Origin: Oscillospiraceae bacterium
Lineage (GTDB): Bacteria; Bacillota; Clostridia; Oscillospirales; Ruminococcaceae
NCBI GenBank assembly: GCA_003445125.1
Contig: DLVP01000171.1
Coordinates: forward strand, 1-9,065
Length of the DNA stretch: 9,065 nt
Direction of reading: 5' to 3'
The stretch's first letter is position 1. Every line of letters begins with the position of its first letter. The notes under the pieces were generated by a model. That model worked only from the letters and a program-made list of their open reading frames with translations. It had not been told where the DNA came from and did not search any database. Shown here one piece after another: positions 6,656-9,065 of this stretch. Both the position numbers and the translations under genes were made by a program.

Positions 6656-7225
6656 ATGAAAATGAATATGATCATCGGGAAAAGGCAGATTATTCTCGCG
6701 GCATTGGTCTTGGGACTCACCGCCGCCATCTATCTGAATTTTTCTTTGGCGGGCAAGCAGATCGATCCGGTGGACGCTGATCCGACGGCGAGCGGCACCA
6801 TCGGCGAAAACTACGGGGATGCCGTGTATACGGGCAATGCGGACGGTGTGGTTAAAACAGACGGCGAAAAAACCAATGCCGAGTTTTTTGCCCAGGCACG
6901 TCTGACGCGGCAGAAAATGCGCGAGGAATCCGTGCAGACCATTCAGACAATGCTTGCGGATACGGCGCTTGGAGATGACGAACAGAATTCCGTTTCGCAG
7001 CGGGCAGCGGCAATCGCACAGGCAATTGAAGTGGAAAACAAAATCGAAAATCTGATCGTCGCCAAGGGATTTTCCGAGTGCATTGCCTATATCGACGCAC
7101 AAAGCGCCAATATTGTGGTGCAGACCGACGGACTTTTGCAAAGCGAAGCGGCACAGATCAAGGATATCGTGCTGAGCGAAACCGAACTGGAGCCGGAGGA
7201 TATCAAGATCGTCGAGGTAAAATAA
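6656..7225 (+). CDS. spoIIIAH: Stage III sporulation protein AH, SpoIIQ partner
   Basis: A 189-aa single-pass protein with one N-terminal membrane segment (11-28), a Gly/Asp-rich linker (about 34-72) and a C-terminal YscJ-like domain (about 75-189). From the mother-cell side, SpoIIIAH is known to bind forespore SpoIIQ across the intermembrane space, holding the two halves of the channel together. The C-terminal domain starts with a charged helix (NAEFFAQARLTRQKMREE, 74-91) and ends with SETELEPEDIKIVEVK. The ATG at 6656 has GGAGG seven bases upstream. It is the last gene of the operon; a terminator follows within 10 nt. Slightly shorter than the B. subtilis protein (218 aa), mainly in the linker. 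Confidence 0.95.
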   Translation: MKMNMIIGKRQIILAALVLGLTAAIYLNFSLAGKQIDPVDADPTASGTIGENYGDAVYTGNADGVVKTDGEKTNAEFFAQARLTRQKMREESVQTIQTMLADTALGDDEQNSVSQRAAAIAQAIEVENKIENLIVAKGFSECIAYIDAQSANIVVQTDGLLQSEAAQIKDIVLSETELEPEDIKIVEVK

Positions 7226-7232
7226 ATATTTT

Positions 7233-7268
7233 AAAAAAAGATGCAATTATGTGTTGCGTCTTTTTTTT
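7233..7268 (+). terminator. Intrinsic terminator of the spoIIIA operon
   Basis: A seven-base-pair stem (GATGCAA 7240-7246 with TTGCGTC 7254-7260, one T-G pair), a seven-base loop and eight Ts. A run of As before the stem can extend pairing with the Ts. The descending arm doubles as the -35 region of the next promoter. Confidence 0.85.
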
Positions 7269-7282
7269 ATATGTGGTAAAAT
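7254..7282 (+). promoter_or_regulatory. Extended -10 promoter of yqhY
   Basis: TAAAAT (7277-7282) is preceded by TG one base upstream, making an extended -10 box. TTGCGT (7254-7259), a weak -35 match, lies exactly 17 nt before it. The promoter overlaps the terminator stem and T-run of the spoIIIA operon. Predicted start near 7289; GGAGG for yqhY is at 7308-7312. Confidence 0.6.
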
Positions 7283-7318
7283 ATACAGAGATATGAATAG
7301 AAATTACGGAGGGCGCAT

Positions 7319-7669
7319 ATGGAAAAGGAAAGATATTCGGCTTCATCGCTGAAAATTTCAGAGGACGTCATCGCTTCTATCGCCAAAACCGCGGCAAGCG
7401 AAGTACAGGGCGTCGCCTCAATGGCAGAGGCTCCGGTAAATATTAAAAGTGTGATTTCTCCCAAGGGCGCGGCGAAATCCGTCCGCGTGAATATGAAAAA
7501 GGGCGTGGCGGAAATCGGCGTTTATGTCAATCTGGAGCAAACGGCACGTATTCCCGACGTGGCGGCGGAGGTTCAGAACCGCGTGAAACAGGCGGTGCAG
7601 AGCATGACCGGCATGGTGGTTTCCCGCGTGGATGTGCATGTGGCGGACGTGGTTGTGACCGAAAACTGA
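7319..7669 (+). CDS. yqhY: Asp23/Gls24 family protein, YqhY-like
   Basis: A 116-aa protein of the Asp23/Gls24 (DUF322) family. It has no signal peptide and no membrane segment. Family features are the opening LKISEDVIASIAKTAASEVQ (11-30), the GV-x-SMA turn (31-36), and the C-terminal VNLEQTARIPDVAAEVQ plus VSRVDVHVADV pattern (70-86 and 101-111). In B. subtilis the homologue lies between accBC and nusB and has been linked to control of acetyl-CoA carboxylase. Here accB and accC are absent from the immediate neighbourhood, so that link cannot be assumed. The start is supported by GGAGG with a six-base spacer. It has its own promoter at 7254-7282 and a terminator at 7687-7742. Confidence 0.92.
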   Translation: MEKERYSASSLKISEDVIASIAKTAASEVQGVASMAEAPVNIKSVISPKGAAKSVRVNMKKGVAEIGVYVNLEQTARIPDVAAEVQNRVKQAVQSMTGMVVSRVDVHVADVVVTEN

Positions 7670-7686
7670 CGGAACTTTGAATTGTT

Positions 7687-7742
7687 AAAAAATCGGCTGT
7701 CCGCGACAAGTGAAGAACTTTTGTTAAGGACAGCTTTTTTTT
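7687..7742 (+). terminator. Terminator or attenuator between yqhY and nusB
   Basis: A perfect seven-base-pair outer stem (GCTGTCC 7696-7702 with GGACAGC 7728-7734) is followed by eight Ts. The 25-nt interior can pair further (ACAA 7706-7709 with TTGT 7721-7724), giving a long imperfect hairpin. A run of As precedes the stem, so it could also work in reverse. It ends 13 nt before the nusB start codon, with the nusB ribosome binding site immediately after, and no convincing promoter lies between. Regulated readthrough is therefore possible. Confidence 0.8.
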
Positions 7743-7755
7743 GAAAGAGGAAAAC

Positions 7756-8169
7756 ATGACAAGAAGAGAAGAACGAGAGCAGGCATTTATCCTGACTTTT
7801 GAGAAAATGTTCACCGATGAATCTCTGGCACAGATCGTGGAAAAAGCCATGCAGGTGCGGGATGTGGAAATCGGACCGTATGCCCTCAAAGCGGCAGACG
7901 GCGTGATCGAACAGCGGGATGCGCTCGACGGCGTGGTGGAAAAATACCTCAAACGCTGGAGCAAAAAACGTATTTCCAAAGTGTCTCTGTGCGTGCTGAG
8001 ACTGGCAATTTACGAATTGCTCAACGAAAAGGATATTCCGCAGGCGGCGGTCATCAATGAAGCGGTGGATCTGACGAAGAAGTATTCCACACAGGAAGAC
8101 GCGGCGTTTGTCAACGGCGTGTTGGGAAGCTTCGTGAAGGACGAAAAGCATGACGACGCTGGGGATTGA
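7756..8169 (+). CDS. nusB: Transcription antitermination factor NusB
   Basis: A 137-aa all-helical RNA-binding protein. NusB pairs with NusE (ribosomal protein S10) on boxA RNA and supports processive transcription of rRNA operons. Family motifs are the N-terminal RREEREQAFILTFEKMF (3-19), the central W-x-x-x-R-I-S-x-V (68-76), LRLAIYELL (81-89), and DIPQAAVINEAVDLTKKY followed by FVNGVL (93-110 and 118-123). Length is typical (about 130-140 aa). The ATG at 7756 is preceded by AGAGGA; an in-frame TTG at 7741 lies in the terminator T-run and is rejected. The last 20 bases overlap the TsaD-like gene. It is preceded by a strong hairpin, and nusB must be reached by readthrough or an unrecognised promoter. 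Confidence 0.96.
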   Translation: MTRREEREQAFILTFEKMFTDESLAQIVEKAMQVRDVEIGPYALKAADGVIEQRDALDGVVEKYLKRWSKKRISKVSLCVLRLAIYELLNEKDIPQAAVINEAVDLTKKYSTQEDAAFVNGVLGSFVKDEKHDDAGD

Positions 8170-9058
8170 TACAAGCAATTATACCACTTCGGCTGCCGTG
8201 TGGCATGACGGAGAAATGACGCAGGCACGAAAGCTGCTGCCCGTGAAGGAAAACGGTTTGGGGCTGCGCCAGAGTGACGCGGTGTTTCTGCATACCAAGC
8301 AGTTTTCGGAAGTCTTTTCTCAGCTTGACATTCCCCCGACGCTTGACGCAATCGGTGTTTCCGACCGTCCCTGCTCGCGCGAAGGGTCCTATATGCCTTG
8401 CTTTCTGGTGGGAAAAACACTGGCGGAAACGATCGGGAAAGTGATGGGTGCCAAGGTGAAAACCTTCACACATCAGCAGGGACATATGGCGGCGGGTTTG
8501 TACTCGGCGGGGAGGCTTGATCTTCTGCATCAGGACTTTCTTGCGCTGCACGTTTCCGGCGGAACCACGGAACTTTTGAAGGTCAACGGTACTTGCACAC
8601 CGCTGGAAATTTCCATTATCGGAGGCAGCTCTGACCTCAAAGCGGGACAGGCAGTGGATCGTGTCGGACGGATGCTCAGGCTGCCTTTTCCTGCGGGAAA
8701 AGAATTGGAAAAATTGGCGCTTCAGAGTGACGCACGTTTCAAAATCAAGCCAAGTGTAAAGGAATTTGACTTGTCACTTTCTGGTGTGGAAAATCAGTGT
8801 GCGGCGATGCTCAAAAGGGGAGAGAGCCGCGCGGATGTGGCGCTGTTTTGTCTGAAATCTCTTTCGGCAGCTCTTTGCCGTTTGACGCAAAATGTTATGC
8901 AGGCCTTTCCCGAACTGCCGATTCTTTTTGTCGGCGGGGTCATGTCCGACAGCATTCTTCGGGAGGATCTTTCGTTTTGCAAGCAGGCACTGTTTGCCTC
9001 GCCGCAGCTTTCTTCCGACAATGCGTGCGGCACGGCGATTCTGGCAGAAAGGCTGTGA
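8150..9058 (+). CDS. TsaD/Kae1-family paralogue (peptidase M22-like)
   Basis: A 302-aa ASKHA-fold protein of the TsaD/Kae1 family. True TsaD makes the t6A modification on tRNA with TsaB and TsaE. The opening LGIDTSNYTTS replaces the usual E-T-S-C-D-E-T phosphate loop, and GLRQSDAVFLHTKQF (37-52 region) replaces the GGVVPE block. Metal ligands are kept: His108 and His112 in THQQGH, and Asp290 in SSDNACG. Other family sites are SGGTTE (136-141, normally SGGHT), AGQAVDR (165-171, normally AGEAFDK), FDLSLSG (206-212) and FVGGVMSDS (260-268). It is shorter than TsaD (about 340 aa). The substitutions, and my recollection that Clostridia carry such a gene beside nusB, favour a paralogue of unknown role over the t6A enzyme itself. 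The start has AAGGA eight bases upstream; it overlaps nusB by 20 nt, so they are probably coupled. Confidence 0.85.
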   Translation: MTTLGIDTSNYTTSAAVWHDGEMTQARKLLPVKENGLGLRQSDAVFLHTKQFSEVFSQLDIPPTLDAIGVSDRPCSREGSYMPCFLVGKTLAETIGKVMGAKVKTFTHQQGHMAAGLYSAGRLDLLHQDFLALHVSGGTTELLKVNGTCTPLEISIIGGSSDLKAGQAVDRVGRMLRLPFPAGKELEKLALQSDARFKIKPSVKEFDLSLSGVENQCAAMLKRGESRADVALFCLKSLSAALCRLTQNVMQAFPELPILFVGGVMSDSILREDLSFCKQALFASPQLSSDNACGTAILAERL

Positions 9059-9065
9059 GTCTCAC
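9055..9065 (+). CDS. Possible first codons of a further gene (window edge)
   Basis: GTG at 9055 overlaps the preceding stop as GTGA and would read M-S-L, then an incomplete codon beginning AC (Thr). This would suit the start of xseA (exonuclease VII large subunit), which often follows nusB in Firmicutes and commonly has a Thr-Val segment near its N-terminus. Eleven bases are too few to decide, and the AAAGG upstream is only two bases from the GTG, which is too close for good initiation. Confidence 0.2.

Noticed and set aside
7715..7727. A boxA-like element (CTTTTGTTAA) in the hairpin before nusB
   Set aside because: The match to known boxA sequences (T/G-C-TCTTT-type) is weak and lies within the terminator arm, so it is better explained as part of the hairpin.

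Overview
This window looks like a chromosomal segment from an anaerobic, endospore-forming Firmicute, most likely class Clostridia and Oscillospirales/Ruminococcaceae-like. The reasons are a complete eight-gene spoIIIA operon, purine-rich GGAGG-type ribosome binding sites, base composition near half G+C, the linkage spoIIIA - Asp23-family gene - nusB, and a divergent TsaD/Kae1-like (M22) protein directly after nusB. The taxon is inferred from gene content, not from a database match.

Left arm (1-2296, minus strand): a two-gene unit reads leftwards from a near-consensus sigma-A type promoter (TTGAAA - 17 nt - TATGAT). It encodes a cytoplasmic GH42 beta-galactosidase with both catalytic glutamates and a four-cysteine metal-site pattern. 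Fifteen bases further on is the start of a lipoprotein that runs off the window edge. The unit suggests use of galactosides.

Centre (2329-7268, plus strand): spoIIIAA, AB, AC, AD, AE, AF, AG and AH are all intact and tightly packed. Together they encode the mother-cell half of the SpoIIIA-SpoIIQ channel that spans the space between mother cell and forespore. AA is the ATPase, AB to AF are membrane components, and AG and AH are single-pass ring-forming proteins. AB to AG are joined by overlaps or gaps of at most 14 nt. The exception is a 65-nt gap before spoIIIAH. Two sites with the same architecture, (T/G)CATGAA - 14 nt - CATATA(G/T)AT, lie upstream of spoIIIAA and in the gap before spoIIIAH. 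They look like a primary and an internal sigma-E promoter. An intrinsic terminator closes the operon.

Right arm (7254-9065, plus strand): a vegetative-looking housekeeping cluster holds yqhY (Asp23/Gls24 family), nusB and a TsaD-family paralogue. A possible first few codons of a further gene lie at the very end. An extended -10 promoter for yqhY overlaps the spoIIIA terminator. A second strong terminator hairpin sits between yqhY and nusB and ends 13 nt before the nusB start, so nusB may depend on readthrough or regulated attenuation.

I found no mobile element, CRISPR array, tRNA or rRNA, and no gap over 300 bases without a gene. The largest gap is the 161-bp divergent promoter region at 2225-2385. 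The window is mostly conserved core biology. The points most worth following up are the TsaD-like paralogue, the paired sporulation promoters, and the terminator arrangements around yqhY and nusB.
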